A stretch of 64,000 nt of DNA from HLUCCA09 sp039822045 (lineage in GTDB: Bacteria; Pseudomonadota; Alphaproteobacteria; Rhodobacterales; Rhodobacteraceae), in the NCBI GenBank assembly GCA_039822045.1, contig JBCBMY010000002.1:310001-374000 (forward strand), in the 5' to 3' direction. Every line of letters starts with the position of its first letter. Position 1 is the first letter of the stretch. The translations under genes and the position numbers were made by a program. Positions 34,765 to 43,142 of the stretch are shown here, piece after piece. The notes below the pieces were generated by a model. It ran no database searches, was not told the origin of the DNA, and saw nothing but the letters and a program-made list of their open reading frames with translations.

Positions 34765-35981
34765 CGGTCGACCTCGCCAAACACAATGTCCATCGTGCCG
34801 ATGATGGCGGAAACATCGGCGAGCTGGTGGCCCGTGGCGACATGGTCCATCGCCTGGAGATGCAGGTAGCCCGGCGCGCGGAGCTTGGCGCGGTAGGGCC
34901 GGTTGGTGCCGTCGGCCACGAGGTAGACGCCGAACTCGCCCTTGGGCGCCTCGACCGCAGCATAGACCTCGCCCGCGGGCACGTGGAAGCCCTCGGTGTA
35001 GAGCTTGAAATGGTGGATGAGCGCTTCCATCGAGGTCTTCATCTCGGCGCGGGGCGGCGGGGTCAGCTTGCCGCGCGCCAGCACGTCGCCCTGCCCCTCG
35101 GGCGCCCGGAGCTTGTCGCAGGCCTGGCGGATGATCTTGATGCTCTCGCGCATCTCGGCCATGCGCACGAGATAGCGGTCGTAGCAATCGCCGTTCTTGC
35201 CGATGGGGATCTGGAACTCGAACTCGTCGTAGCACTCGTAGGGCTGCGCGCGGCGCAGGTCCCACGCCATGCCGGAGCCGCGCACCATCACGCCGGAGAA
35301 GCCCCAATCCTGCGCCTCTTCCTCGGTGACAATCGCGATGTCGCAGTTCCGTTGCTTGAAGATCCGGTTCTCGTTGAGGAGCCCCTCGATATCCTCGAGC
35401 ACCTCCAGGAACGGGTCGCACCAGGCCTCGATGTCGTCGATTAACTCCGGCGGAAGATCCTGATGCACGCCGCCGGGGCGGAAGTAAGCAGCGTGGAGGC
35501 GCGCCCCGCAGGCCCGCTCGTAGAAGATCATGAGCTTCTCGCGTTCCTCAAAGCCCCAGAGCGGCGGCGTCAGCGCGCCCACATCCATCGCCTGTGTGGT
35601 GACGTTCAGCAGGTGGTTCAGCACGCGGCCGATCTCGGAATAGAGGACGCGGATGAGCGAGGCGCGGCGGGGCACCTCTACGCCGGTCAGCTTCTCGATG
35701 GCCAGGCACCAGGCGTGCTCCTGGTTCATCGGAGCGACGTAATCGAGCCGGTCGAGATAGGGCAGGTTCTGCAGGTAGGTGCGGCTCTCCATCAGCTTTT
35801 CGGTGCCGCGGTGCAGCAGCCCGATATGGGGGTCGCAGCGCTCGACGATCTCGCCGTCGAGCTCCAGGACCATGCGCAGCACACCGTGGGCGGCCGGGTG
35901 CTGGGGCCCGAAATTGATGTTGAAGTTGCGGATCTGCTGTTCGCCGGTTTGGGCGTCGTCGAATTTCGTGCCGTCCATCAT
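34761..35981 (-). CDS. nuoD: NADH-quinone oxidoreductase subunit D
   Basis: A 406-residue subunit related to the large subunit of NiFe hydrogenases, lining the quinone pocket of complex I. Landmarks are NFNINFGPQHPAAHGVLRMV (with the quinone-site histidine), GLLHRGTEKLME, DYVAPMNQEHAW, RPGGVHQDLP and the C-terminal HVATGHQLADVSAIIGTMDI with EVDR at the end. GAGGTC lies upstream of the two tandem ATG codons (35981 and 35978). Unusually, nuoC is not adjacent: a 3.4-kb stretch with sulfotransferase genes and remnants separates the two. Confidence 0.97.
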   Translation of the reverse strand: MMDGTKFDDAQTGEQQIRNFNINFGPQHPAAHGVLRMVLELDGEIVERCDPHIGLLHRGTEKLMESRTYLQNLPYLDRLDYVAPMNQEHAWCLAIEKLTGVEVPRRASLIRVLYSEIGRVLNHLLNVTTQAMDVGALTPPLWGFEEREKLMIFYERACGARLHAAYFRPGGVHQDLPPELIDDIEAWCDPFLEVLEDIEGLLNENRIFKQRNCDIAIVTEEEAQDWGFSGVMVRGSGMAWDLRRAQPYECYDEFEFQIPIGKNGDCYDRYLVRMAEMRESIKIIRQACDKLRAPEGQGDVLARGKLTPPPRAEMKTSMEALIHHFKLYTEGFHVPAGEVYAAVEAPKGEFGVYLVADGTNRPYRAKLRAPGYLHLQAMDHVATGHQLADVSAIIGTMDIVFGEVDR

Positions 35982-36296
35982 CGGGTGACCTCACGCATGG
36001 ATGTGGAACGTCTTGGCAACCCTACGCCAAGCGCCATCAATCTTCGGAAAACTCTGGGGGCCGTTGCCTCGCCGCCCCGGGACCGCGCAGTCGCCGCTGG
36101 CGACGGCAAAGGCGGCTGTGGCAGGGACGTGTGGTACGGACGCATTCATGTGTCAGACCTAGGGGCCAGCAGGGCGATCACAATGGCGCGCATGGGAGTG
36201 CCGCGTCGGCTTGCCGGCATTCTGTCGTGGTCCATGCGATCCCTCCTCGGCCCTGCGTCGCGCGTGCCCTGCCCTGCCGTGCCCGACTACCGCACT
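35982..36296. other. 315-base gap upstream of nuoD
   Basis: No supportable gene. A minus-strand open frame that crosses it is the meaningless downstream continuation of a sulfotransferase relic. It may hold a promoter that restarts transcription of nuoD after the sulfotransferase island, but no strong -35/-10 pair was found by eye. Confidence 0.4.
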
Positions 36297-36467
36297 CTGT
36301 GGCTCGGGCACCATGCGTCTCCAGCGCGCGGGCACCCTGTCGGCCCTGGGCTTCAGGGCGAAACTATAGGTCCCCGCCAGATTTGCGCGAAGCGGATTGA
36401 CCAGTTCGGCGGGCATGTCGGAGCTTATCCGCTCGTGCACGGCCAGGATAGGGCGGGTATTGCCTAA
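36297..36467 (-). pseudogene. C-terminal relic of a sulfotransferase
   Basis: About 57 codons in one frame match the C-terminus of the intact sulfotransferase at 37268-38215: here LAVHERISSDMPAELVNPLR, then GTYSFALK and VPARWRRM; there SAVHEGIKSDFPGDMFQPLR, then ETYEFAFE and VPERWRR. No start codon, PAPS-binding site or upstream half is present. After the match the frame reads on into unrelated sequence. It is a decayed copy from the same gene family. Confidence 0.65.
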
Positions 36468-36612
36468 AGGCTTGGCCCTCCGTCAACCGCGCAATGCCTC
36501 GGTGACGGCGGCTGAGATGGGGGTCGGGGCGCTTCGCATCAGACCTCGTTTGTGCGATCCTCGACATTGCGGCCTAGGCGGGCCGGTGCCAGGACTAGGG
36601 CAATGCCGCGCC

Positions 36613-37268
36613 TCAGCGTGTTTGCAGGGCCGCATAGGTTGGCGCCAGATGTTCCAGGGCGAGGCACGCGAACGCGGACCTCTTCTGCGTGCCCGTCGCA
36701 ATGCCCTCGTTTGCGCGGTCGCCCAGGTCCACCGGGCTCGGCTCGACCCCCAGAAACGCCCGAAGCTCTTCGATGCTCTCGCGCGTGAAGGACACCTCGA
36801 AGAACCTGTAGTGGATGCGCTCTGCCGGAGCCGCCGCTTCGAGCCGCGCCATCGTCTCATCGTAGCTCGAAAAGGCGATGTCGCGCTGATCGCCGTTGGC
36901 AAGACGATCCTGCAGCAGGCCCGGAACGTCGTCCTCGCCAATCTCCCGCTCCCCGGATCTGCGCAGATCGTGACGCAGGCCGGCATGCGGCGGAAAAGGG
37001 TCAGCAGGCGGCGACGCGGCTGGCGCAGGAAGATACCTCGGAGGACGGGCGACTGGCGCAGCTCGTCCAGCTCGGCGTCAATCGCGGCCAACTTGCGGTC
37101 GCGGTTCGCGGTGTCGTTGCGCCGTTGCCCCTAGCTGAACTCGCGCACGGTCGACATGTGAATGCGCGGATGCTCCCCGAAATGACGATTGAGAAACGTG
37201 GTCCCGGCCTTCTGGGTGCCGATACACCGCGCGATGCAGGTCGGGCGCGCGAAGCGCGGATCGGCCAT
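36613..37268 (-). pseudogene. sulfotransferase broken by a stop codon and a frameshift
   Basis: The ATG at 37268 opens MADPRFARPTCIARCIGTQK and AGTTFLNRHFGEHPRIHMS, the 5'-PAPS-binding loop (GTQKAGTTF) of a sulfotransferase. At 37131-37133 a TAG interrupts the frame just after STVREFS. Beyond it the same frame continues coding-like with NRDRKLAAIDAELDELRQS, then a shift to another frame near 36960 is needed to reach EREIGEDDVPGLLQDRL and the C-terminal half, which ends LEHLAPTYAALQTR. The start shares one base with the stop of the intact sulfotransferase upstream (TGATG), so it was once the next gene in that operon. At least two inactivating changes mean it is not functional unless recoded. 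Confidence 0.75.
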
Positions 37269-38215
37269 CACGGGGCCGCGCGTCGCCAGCGCTCGGGAAC
37301 CGCGTCGCCCCAGCGCTCGAACGCGAACTCGTACGTCTCGGCGAGGCTTTCGCGGAGCGGTTGGAACATGTCGCCGGGGAAATCGGACTTGATGCCCTCG
37401 TGCACGGCCGAGAAATCGCCGGCCCGTCGCGCGATCCCCAGAAAGTCGCACACGCGGTCATAGCTCTTCTGCTCGAACATGTCCTCGTAGAACATCACAA
37501 GCACGTCCTGGGCCGGCGCCACCTGCTCAAGATAGGCCACGGTCTGGGCATAGTTGCAGTGATTGCGCTGACTAAGAGGCCCATGCGTCACGTCGTGCTG
37601 GAGCCAGCCGCGCAGGGTTTCGGGCGCGTGTTCCAGCGGCACGTCGCGGTGGCGGATGAGCATCCGCAGAAACGACCAGTGCCGGTCGACAGGGTCGCGC
37701 ATGAGAAACACGAACTTGGGCCGCGCGCCATCGGGCGCGTGGTAGCTCGCCATGTCCTCGAAGGCTTCGAACGGGCAATAGGCATAGTCGGGCGTGAAGT
37801 CGCACAGATACCGCGCGTCGCCCGATCCGCGTTGCAGGTGGAACATCCAGGCCTGGGCGCCGAGCTGTCCCTCACGGAAGATCTTAAGAAGATCCAGATT
37901 GCCCTGCAGACGGTGCACGAGGTCGGCATAGGCGGCGCCCTCGGCCTCGTCGAGCTGGTCAAACAGGCGCCGGACCTGCTTGAGCCGCCACGTCTTCATC
38001 CCCGGGTTCGCGCCGTAGGCCGTGTCGAAATAATGCAGCTCTTTCTCGAACGGATAGAAATGGCAGTCGGGATGCTCGCTGAGGTTCTTCGAGAGCCATG
38101 TGGTGCCCGCTTTCTGGGCGCCGACGCAGAAGAGCATGCGCTTACCGACCGGTACTTTGGGCCGATCGGCGGGTGGCACGGCAGCGGGAAAGCGGTGCGC
38201 GGTCGTTTCTGTCAT
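37268..38215 (-). CDS. sulfotransferase family protein
   Basis: A 315-residue PAPS-dependent sulfotransferase-like enzyme. The 5'-phosphosulfate loop GAQKAGTTWL is at 32-41, followed by the helix SKNLSEHPDCHFYPFEKELHYF (landmarks EHPDCHFY and KELHYFD). The 3'-phosphate loop appears as FVFLMRDPVDRHWSFLRM. A KFVF strand and the conserved DFTPDYAY lie between. Such enzymes transfer sulfate to sugars, lipids or proteins; the acceptor here cannot be predicted. It has no signal peptide. It is flanked by a second sulfotransferase (51 bases upstream) and a broken one (one-base overlap), all inserted between nuoC and nuoD. Confidence 0.88.
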   Translation of the reverse strand: MTETTAHRFPAAVPPADRPKVPVGKRMLFCVGAQKAGTTWLSKNLSEHPDCHFYPFEKELHYFDTAYGANPGMKTWRLKQVRRLFDQLDEAEGAAYADLVHRLQGNLDLLKIFREGQLGAQAWMFHLQRGSGDARYLCDFTPDYAYCPFEAFEDMASYHAPDGARPKFVFLMRDPVDRHWSFLRMLIRHRDVPLEHAPETLRGWLQHDVTHGPLSQRNHCNYAQTVAYLEQVAPAQDVLVMFYEDMFEQKSYDRVCDFLGIARRAGDFSAVHEGIKSDFPGDMFQPLRESLAETYEFAFERWGDAVPERWRRAAP

Positions 38216-38266
38216 TGCCAAATGTGTCTCATTACCGGGCACCGGTGGCAAGATCTCAGCCGTTTC

Positions 38267-39307
38267 TCAGCCGTTGGTCGCCCAGCGGGCCGGCAGGCCG
38301 TCGCCGTAACGCGCGCGGCAAAAGGCATAGGTGTCGTCGAGGCTGCCGCGGATCCGGCTGCGCAGATCGTCGGGCAGATCCAGCGGATCGCCGACATGCT
38401 CCGGCGCGAAATCGGCCTCGAACGGCGCGATGCCGAGGAACGCGGCGATCCGGTCGAGGCCGGCCTGGGTGAAGAGATCCTCCATGAAGATCTCAAGCCG
38501 GTCGGCCTCGGGCACGCAGGCCTCCAGCATGCTGAGCGTGTGGGCATAGTGGTTGTGCTGGCGCCTCGAGAGCGGCCCATCCCCCAGCCACTCTTCGACC
38601 ATCCGGCGGGCAGTGGGCGCGCGGGCGTCCTCTTCGAGATTCATCCGGCCGATGCGCATGCGGATCTGGCTCCAGAACCGCGAGACCGGATCGCGCAGGA
38701 TGAAGATGAACCGCGGCCGCTCGCCGAACGCGGCCATCGTCTCGAACACGTCGCGGGTCATGTAAGCATAGTCGGGCGTGAAGTCGCACAGATACCGCGC
38801 ATCGCCCGAGCCCCGGGTCAGGAGGCGGACATAGGCGCGCTCGCCGGCCGGGCCGGGACGGTACATATCGAGCATCTCGGCGGCGGCCTGCACGGCATCC
38901 AGCTTGCGCCGGAAATTCGGCCGCGGCGCCGTGTGCAGCCGTTCGACGCGGTTGCGCAGAATCCGCACCTGCCAGCGGATCATCGGCTTCACATCGCCAT
39001 AGACCGCGTCGAAGAAGTGCATCTCCTTGTAGTGGGCGAAGTGGCAGTCGGGATGCTGGCCGATGCGGGCCGAGAGCCAAGTGGTTCCGGCCTTCTGAGC
39101 TCCGACGCAAAAGAGCATCGACTTGCCGGCGGGCGGACGGCGCGGGCCCCGGCCGCGCGGGCGTGCCTCGACCTCGTCGTCCTCGTCTTCCGGGCCGTCG
39201 ACGGCGAGCGTATCCTCGTCTGCCTCCTGGCCCTCGATCTCCGGATCTTTCTGTTCGCGCGCGGTGTCGCGCAGGTTTTGCCCGATGCCCCTCAATCCAC
39301 CAATCAT
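38267..39307 (-). CDS. sulfotransferase family protein with acidic N-terminal extension
   Basis: A 346-residue paralogue of the next gene. A 60-residue N-terminal segment, strongly acidic (DEDTLAVDGPEDEDDEVEAR) then Arg/Pro-rich, precedes the 5'-PAPS loop GAQKAGTTWL (69-78). The 3'-phosphate loop is FIFILRDPVSRFWSQIRM and the shared DARYLCDFTPDYAYM lies between. Identity to the neighbouring sulfotransferase is obvious over the catalytic core (HPDCHF, GSGDARYLCDFTPDYAY). AGAGGT precedes the ATG at 39307. Substrate unknown. It starts 135 bases after nuoC with no recognised terminator, so it could be transcribed from the nuo promoter. Confidence 0.87.
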   Translation of the reverse strand: MIGGLRGIGQNLRDTAREQKDPEIEGQEADEDTLAVDGPEDEDDEVEARPRGRGPRRPPAGKSMLFCVGAQKAGTTWLSARIGQHPDCHFAHYKEMHFFDAVYGDVKPMIRWQVRILRNRVERLHTAPRPNFRRKLDAVQAAAEMLDMYRPGPAGERAYVRLLTRGSGDARYLCDFTPDYAYMTRDVFETMAAFGERPRFIFILRDPVSRFWSQIRMRIGRMNLEEDARAPTARRMVEEWLGDGPLSRRQHNHYAHTLSMLEACVPEADRLEIFMEDLFTQAGLDRIAAFLGIAPFEADFAPEHVGDPLDLPDDLRSRIRGSLDDTYAFCRARYGDGLPARWATNG

Positions 39308-39442
39308 CGCTCTACCTCTGCCCGCGGCCTCGCTCGTTCGGCGCGGCATCCAATGTTCGGCGGGTCCCGTCAAGGGCCTCCCGCACGGGGCTGCCCCTCA
39401 GAGGGCATCGCGCATCGGTCGCGGGGCGGGAGAGGGCGGAGT

Positions 39443-40051
39443 TCAGCCGGCCTTGTCGGTTTTGTCATCGCCCGGAAGGATATACTCGGCGCCTTCCCAG
39501 GGGCTCATGAAGTCGAACTGCCGGTATTCCTGCACCAGGTTCACGGGCTCATAGACGACGCGCTTTTGCACCTCGTCATAGCGCACCTCGGTATAGCCCG
39601 TGGTGGGAAAGTCCTTGCGCAGCGGATAGCCCCGAAAGCCGTAATCGGTGAGGATGCGGCGCAGGTCGGGGTGGCCGGAAAACAGGATGCCGAACATGTC
39701 GAACACCTCGCGCTCGAACCAGTTGGCAGCCGGATAGGTCTCGACGATCGACGGCACGATGCCGCCCTCGCGCACCGGCGCCTTTACGCGCAGGCGCTGG
39801 TTCTGGTGCATCGACAGAAAGTGATAGACGATGTCGAAGCGCTTTTCGCGCTCGGGATGGTCGACGGCGGTGATGTCGATCAGCGTCGTGAAGCGGCAGG
39901 TCGTGTCGGCCTTGATGAACTCGACAAAGCCGGGGATCGACGGAACAACCACATCGACCGTCAGTTCGTCCCGGTCGATATGCCAGCCCGACACGCAATC
40001 GGGGCGCTTATCCTCGATATGGCGGCCCAGAAGGGTGAGCGCTTCGGTCAT
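39443..40051 (-). CDS. nuoC: NADH-quinone oxidoreductase subunit C
   Basis: A 202-residue 30-kDa subunit of the complex I connecting region. The signature is NWFEREVFDMFGILFSGHPD followed by LRRILTDYGFRGYPLRKDFP. Earlier, DITAVDHPEREKRFDIVYHF is also typical. It is separate from nuoD, as in mitochondria and Rhodobacter. The ATG at 40051 overlaps the stop of a 57-residue gene by 4 bases. The next nuo gene, nuoD, lies 3.5 kb downstream beyond the sulfotransferase island. Confidence 0.96.
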   Translation of the reverse strand: MTEALTLLGRHIEDKRPDCVSGWHIDRDELTVDVVVPSIPGFVEFIKADTTCRFTTLIDITAVDHPEREKRFDIVYHFLSMHQNQRLRVKAPVREGGIVPSIVETYPAANWFEREVFDMFGILFSGHPDLRRILTDYGFRGYPLRKDFPTTGYTEVRYDEVQKRVVYEPVNLVQEYRQFDFMSPWEGAEYILPGDDKTDKAG

Positions 40052-40221
40052 GTCTTGGCCTCCCGCAGGATCTCGTCGTGGAACGTCGCTTGGGCATCGT
40101 TGGCGGTGAAGAACGGCGCCATGAGATCCGGCGGCAGCATGCGGGCCAGGAAGTCGGCCCGGGCAATCGAGGCGTCCCATTTGCCGACGCCTTGGCCCGC
40201 CTGAGCCTCCGCGTGGCTCAT
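40048..40221 (-). CDS. 57-residue protein locked between nuoB and nuoC
   Basis: The ATG at 40221 overlaps the nuoB stop by 4 bases and the TGA overlaps the nuoC start by 4 bases, both as ATGA, leaving no spare nucleotide. The product begins MSHAEAQAGQGVGKWDASIA, contains ADFLARMLPPDLMAPFFTAN and ends HDEILREAKT. It is soluble, helical and lacks cysteine, signal peptide or membrane segment. Perfect coupling at both ends is strong evidence of translation although the gene is below common length cut-offs. No family recognised. It might be a complex I accessory or assembly peptide (inference). Confidence 0.72.
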   Translation of the reverse strand: MSHAEAQAGQGVGKWDASIARADFLARMLPPDLMAPFFTANDAQATFHDEILREAKT

Positions 40222-40751
40222 CGCACGATCGTTCCCGTCCGGCGGATCTTTTTCTGCAGCTGCAGGATGCCGTAGAGCAGCGCCTCGGCCGTCGGCGGAC
40301 AGCCGGGCACATAGACGTCAACCGGCACCACGCGGTCGCAGCCCCGCACCACCGAATAGCTGTAATGGTAATAGCCGCCGCCATTGGCGCACGATCCCAT
40401 CGAGATCACGTAACGCGGCTCGGGCATCTGGTCATAGACCTTGCGGAGCGCCGGCGCCATCTTGTTGGTCAGCGTGCCGGCGACGATCATCAGATCGGAC
40501 TGGCGGGGCGAGGCGCGGGGTGCGGTGCCGAAGCGCTCAAGGTCGTAGCGCGGCATCGAGGTGTGCATCATCTCGACCGCGCAGCAGGCCAGCCCGAACG
40601 TCATCCAGTGGAGCGAACCGGTGCGCGCCCAGTTGATGACATCGGCGGTCGAGGTCACGAGGAAGCCCCGATCCTCAAGCTCGCGCGACAGAAGCGGCGG
40701 TACCTGTTCCTTGTCGGGTCCGGCGTCGTAGGCGTTGGTGGCGACCGTCAT
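40218..40751 (-). CDS. nuoB: NADH-quinone oxidoreductase subunit B
   Basis: A 177-residue subunit that holds the terminal cluster N2, which passes electrons to quinone. The four ligands are the tandem Cys56-Cys57 (GLACCAVEMMH), Cys121 (MGSCANGGGYYHYSYS) and Cys151 (VPGCPPTAEALLYG). Length and spacing are standard. The start MTVATNAYDAG at 40751 was preferred to longer in-frame options lacking similarity. It lies 204 bases after a membrane protein gene that separates it from nuoA. Confidence 0.97.
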   Translation of the reverse strand: MTVATNAYDAGPDKEQVPPLLSRELEDRGFLVTSTADVINWARTGSLHWMTFGLACCAVEMMHTSMPRYDLERFGTAPRASPRQSDLMIVAGTLTNKMAPALRKVYDQMPEPRYVISMGSCANGGGYYHYSYSVVRGCDRVVPVDVYVPGCPPTAEALLYGILQLQKKIRRTGTIVR

Positions 40752-40955
40752 GGCGGCTCCCTTGGCTCGCGCGCGGGGCCAGACCCCGCCGTCATACACT
40801 CCGACGTAGCGAAGGCAGGGGCAGAGTTCAACGCGACAACCGATCCTGCGGGCAACCGCGCGGGTCCGGGCCATGGCGCGCGCGCCCTATATGGGCTTGG
40901 TGCCCGGGCCAAGGTTGAAGGCGGAAGACGCCGTCGCGAGCGTTGGGCGCAGGCC

Positions 40956-41852
40956 TCAGGTCTCGACCTGTCCGCCGGCCCTCCGCGCGCCCCGGCGAAA
41001 GGAGAACCGCGACAGAAAGGTCTCGGGTGGCGCGGTGATGTTGGCGCGCGACCGGCGGCCCTCGGCGCGGGCGACCTCGTCGGCCAGGCTGTCGGCCATA
41101 TGATCCTGCAACCAGTAGCCCAGGGCCAGGCCCCACGGCATCATCGCGCCGGTCTCGCAAATGTCGACCCGGGTGCCGCGGCGGGCGGGGGTGAAGGTCG
41201 AGCGGGTGCGCGTGGTTTCTTTCGTCTCCTCCTCGACCGCCATAATGTCGAGCGTTCCCGCGGCATCCTCGAGGATCACCGCATAGAACTGCAGGTCGAA
41301 GGCCGCGTCGGGCGTGCCAAGGGGGTGCAGCGTCACGTCGAACACCCCGTCCTCCTGCAGGTCGCCGCATGTCACCTGGCCATCCGACCGGCCGGGATAG
41401 AGCGACAGACGCGCGCGCGCCTCATCGGGCGTCAGGCGCACCCGGCGGCTGGCCCGCCCGATGACGGGCACCTCTTCACCGCGCGACAGCACCACCGGCA
41501 GAAGAAGCGAGATGATGACGAAGATCACCGCAGCCAGCGCGCCAAGCGCCAAAAGGCGCAGCGCAAGCTCGTCCAGGCCCAGGCCCGCCCGCACGGTGCC
41601 CGCAACCACAAGGGCAATGGCCAGCGTAATCGACACCGAAAGGGTCTCTATCCACGCGGTGGGAAAGCGCAGGGCGTGGAGAAACGGAAGACCCACAGCC
41701 AGGGGTAAGAGATAGAATGCCGCCTGCCCCTTCACGAGCGCCAGGACAAGCAGGACGAGAACCGGCGGCACGGCCGCAAAAACGATCAGCCGACGAAGGC
41801 GAATAAGGCGATAGAATGCAATCCCAAGGGTCACGCGCCTTCTCTCCGTCAT
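40956..41852 (-). CDS. membrane protein of unknown function between nuoA and nuoB
   Basis: A 298-residue protein. The first 130 residues contain about four transmembrane helices (LIVFAAVPPVLVLLVLALVK, FYLLPLAVGLPFLHAL, ETLSVSITLAIALVVAGTV, LLALGALAAVIFVIISLLLP). The remaining 165 residues form a soluble domain with several beta strands, including VFDVTLHPLGTPDAAFDLQF and RSTFTPARRGTRVDICETG, and end in a basic tail. The start MTERRRVTLG at 41852 was chosen as the last basic start before the first helix. It reads with nuoA and nuoB, 174 and 204 bases away. Not a known complex I subunit. It separates nuoA from nuoB, which are usually adjacent. Confidence 0.75.
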   Translation of the reverse strand: MTERRRVTLGIAFYRLIRLRRLIVFAAVPPVLVLLVLALVKGQAAFYLLPLAVGLPFLHALRFPTAWIETLSVSITLAIALVVAGTVRAGLGLDELALRLLALGALAAVIFVIISLLLPVVLSRGEEVPVIGRASRRVRLTPDEARARLSLYPGRSDGQVTCGDLQEDGVFDVTLHPLGTPDAAFDLQFYAVILEDAAGTLDIMAVEEETKETTRTRSTFTPARRGTRVDICETGAMMPWGLALGYWLQDHMADSLADEVARAEGRRSRANITAPPETFLSRFSFRRGARRAGGQVET

Positions 41853-42026
41853 ATTGGCCGTCTCTTGGGCATCGTTCGTCCGAGATCGTGGCGGGAATGC
41901 GGCACGCCGGGGGCTGATTTGCGAAATGGGAACCATTCCGCACAGGCGCCCAAAAACCGGGCATCCTACGTCCAATTTGCAGAAAGAAGTCGGATCAAGA
42001 GGGCCGCTTGCGCGGGCGCGGACAGG

Positions 42027-42392
42027 TCACTCCCAGTCCATCGCGCCCTTTTTCCACTCGTAAGCAAAGCCCACGGTCAGGACGACGAGGAACACCATCA
42101 TCGACCAGAACGCGGCCATCGAGATCTCGCCGAAGGCCACCGCCCAGGGGAAGAGGAAGGCGACCTCGAGATCGAAGATGATGAAGAGGATGGAGACGAG
42201 GTAGAACCGCACGTCGAACTTCATGCGCGCGTCGTCGAAGGCGTTGAAGCCGCACTCGTAGGCCGAGACCTTCTCCGGATCGGGATTTTTCACGGCGACA
42301 AGGGCGGCGGCCAGCAGAAGGACGAGGCCGAGAACAAGCGCAAGCCCCAGGAACACGATGATCGGCAGGTAGTCGCGCAGCAGATCGTCCAT
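42027..42392 (-). CDS. nuoA: NADH-quinone oxidoreductase subunit A
   Basis: A 121-residue membrane subunit (ND3 homologue), first gene of the nuo locus. Three transmembrane helices and the conserved loop AYECGFNAFDDARMKFDVRF, containing the mobile-loop cysteine, followed by YLVSILFIIFDLEVAFLFPW with its membrane acidic residues. GGAGAG precedes the ATG at 42392. Length is normal for the family. Confidence 0.97.
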   Translation of the reverse strand: MDDLLRDYLPIIVFLGLALVLGLVLLLAAALVAVKNPDPEKVSAYECGFNAFDDARMKFDVRFYLVSILFIIFDLEVAFLFPWAVAFGEISMAAFWSMMVFLVVLTVGFAYEWKKGAMDWE

Positions 42393-42419
42393 CCGGTCTC
42401 TCCATGGATTGCGCCAACC

Positions 42420-42448
42420 GGGATACGCGCGAGCCCGGAGCCGGTCAA
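42420..42448 (-). promoter_or_regulatory. candidate promoter of the nuo locus
   Basis: On the minus strand TTGACC (42443-42448), a 17-base spacer and TATCCC (42420-42425) lie 28 bases upstream of the nuoA start codon, in the 111-base gap after the liu operon. The -35 is good and the -10 moderate. No operator was recognised in the gap. Confidence 0.35.
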
Positions 42449-42503
42449 CCGGGCCGGCCGCGGCAGCGCGCCTCACTCTATGGTCGCCCCCTGCGGCCGT
42501 AGG

Positions 42504-43136
42504 TCAGCTCACCCGGCGTCGGGCATGGGCCGCGATCCACAGAAGCGTGATGAAGAGAACGAACGCGGTGGCCGAGCCGAGGGACAGGACCCACTCGCCA
42601 TAGCGGTCGAACCGCGCGTCGGTCCACCCGTCGGGGCAGGCCGGAACGGCGATGCGGTCGCGCAGCAGCACCGCGCCCTTCCAGACCGCGTAGGCGGCGA
42701 TGGTGGCACGTGCCAGCCACACCTCGCGCAGGCGGCTGATGCAGAACAGGGTCAGCGGCAGGGTCAAGGCGAGCGACACCGCCCAGTCGGCGTGCCAGAT
42801 CACGCGGATGCGGGCATATTCCATGGGCAATGGCAGGGTGCAGCGGGTGGTCTGGGCGACATCGGCCACGAGAAACCCCAGCGCCACCACCACGACGACC
42901 CACCACGACCAGAGCCGCAGGCGGCGCGCGCGCTGGGCCATGCGGCGGCGGCGGGCGCGCTCCTCTTGATAGATCGTGTCGACATCGCTCCTGACCTGGG
43001 GACCGGCAGGGGCGCTCGGGTCGTCGCCCGCGGACCCAGCGGAAGCGAGCGTATGGTCAAGCGGGAGGGGTGCGCCCTCTTTCCTGCGGGAGCGCCGTCG
43101 CCTGCGGCGGCGCCGTTTGCCTCCGAGCAACGCCAT
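42504..43136 (-). CDS. membrane protein at the end of the leucine-degradation operon
   Basis: A 210-residue protein. The N-terminus is extremely basic (KRRRRRRRRSRRK), followed by a disordered Ala/Pro/Asp stretch. Three or four transmembrane helices follow (about 73-93, 113-133, 141-156 and 184-205), with a loop containing CPDGWTDARFDRYGEW. It begins 6 bases after the enoyl-CoA hydratase gene and is the last gene before nuoA. The arginine run may bind acidic lipids or nucleic acid. No family recognised. Confidence 0.7.
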   Translation of the reverse strand: MALLGGKRRRRRRRRSRRKEGAPLPLDHTLASAGSAGDDPSAPAGPQVRSDVDTIYQEERARRRRMAQRARRLRLWSWWVVVVVALGFLVADVAQTTRCTLPLPMEYARIRVIWHADWAVSLALTLPLTLFCISRLREVWLARATIAAYAVWKGAVLLRDRIAVPACPDGWTDARFDRYGEWVLSLGSATAFVLFITLLWIAAHARRRVS

Positions 43137-43142
43137 CGGCGC

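Noticed and set aside
36159..36296. Continuation of the sulfotransferase relic frame
   Set aside because: Beyond the match ending WRRM the frame encodes low-complexity His/Arg/Gly sequence with no similarity to the family, so it is not counted as part of the relic or as a gene.
37361..40204. A 947-codon open frame on the plus strand across the sulfotransferases and nuoC
   Set aside because: It is antisense to three well-recognised proteins, resembles no family and has the Arg/Gly/Ala/His-rich composition expected from the reverse phase of GC-rich codons.
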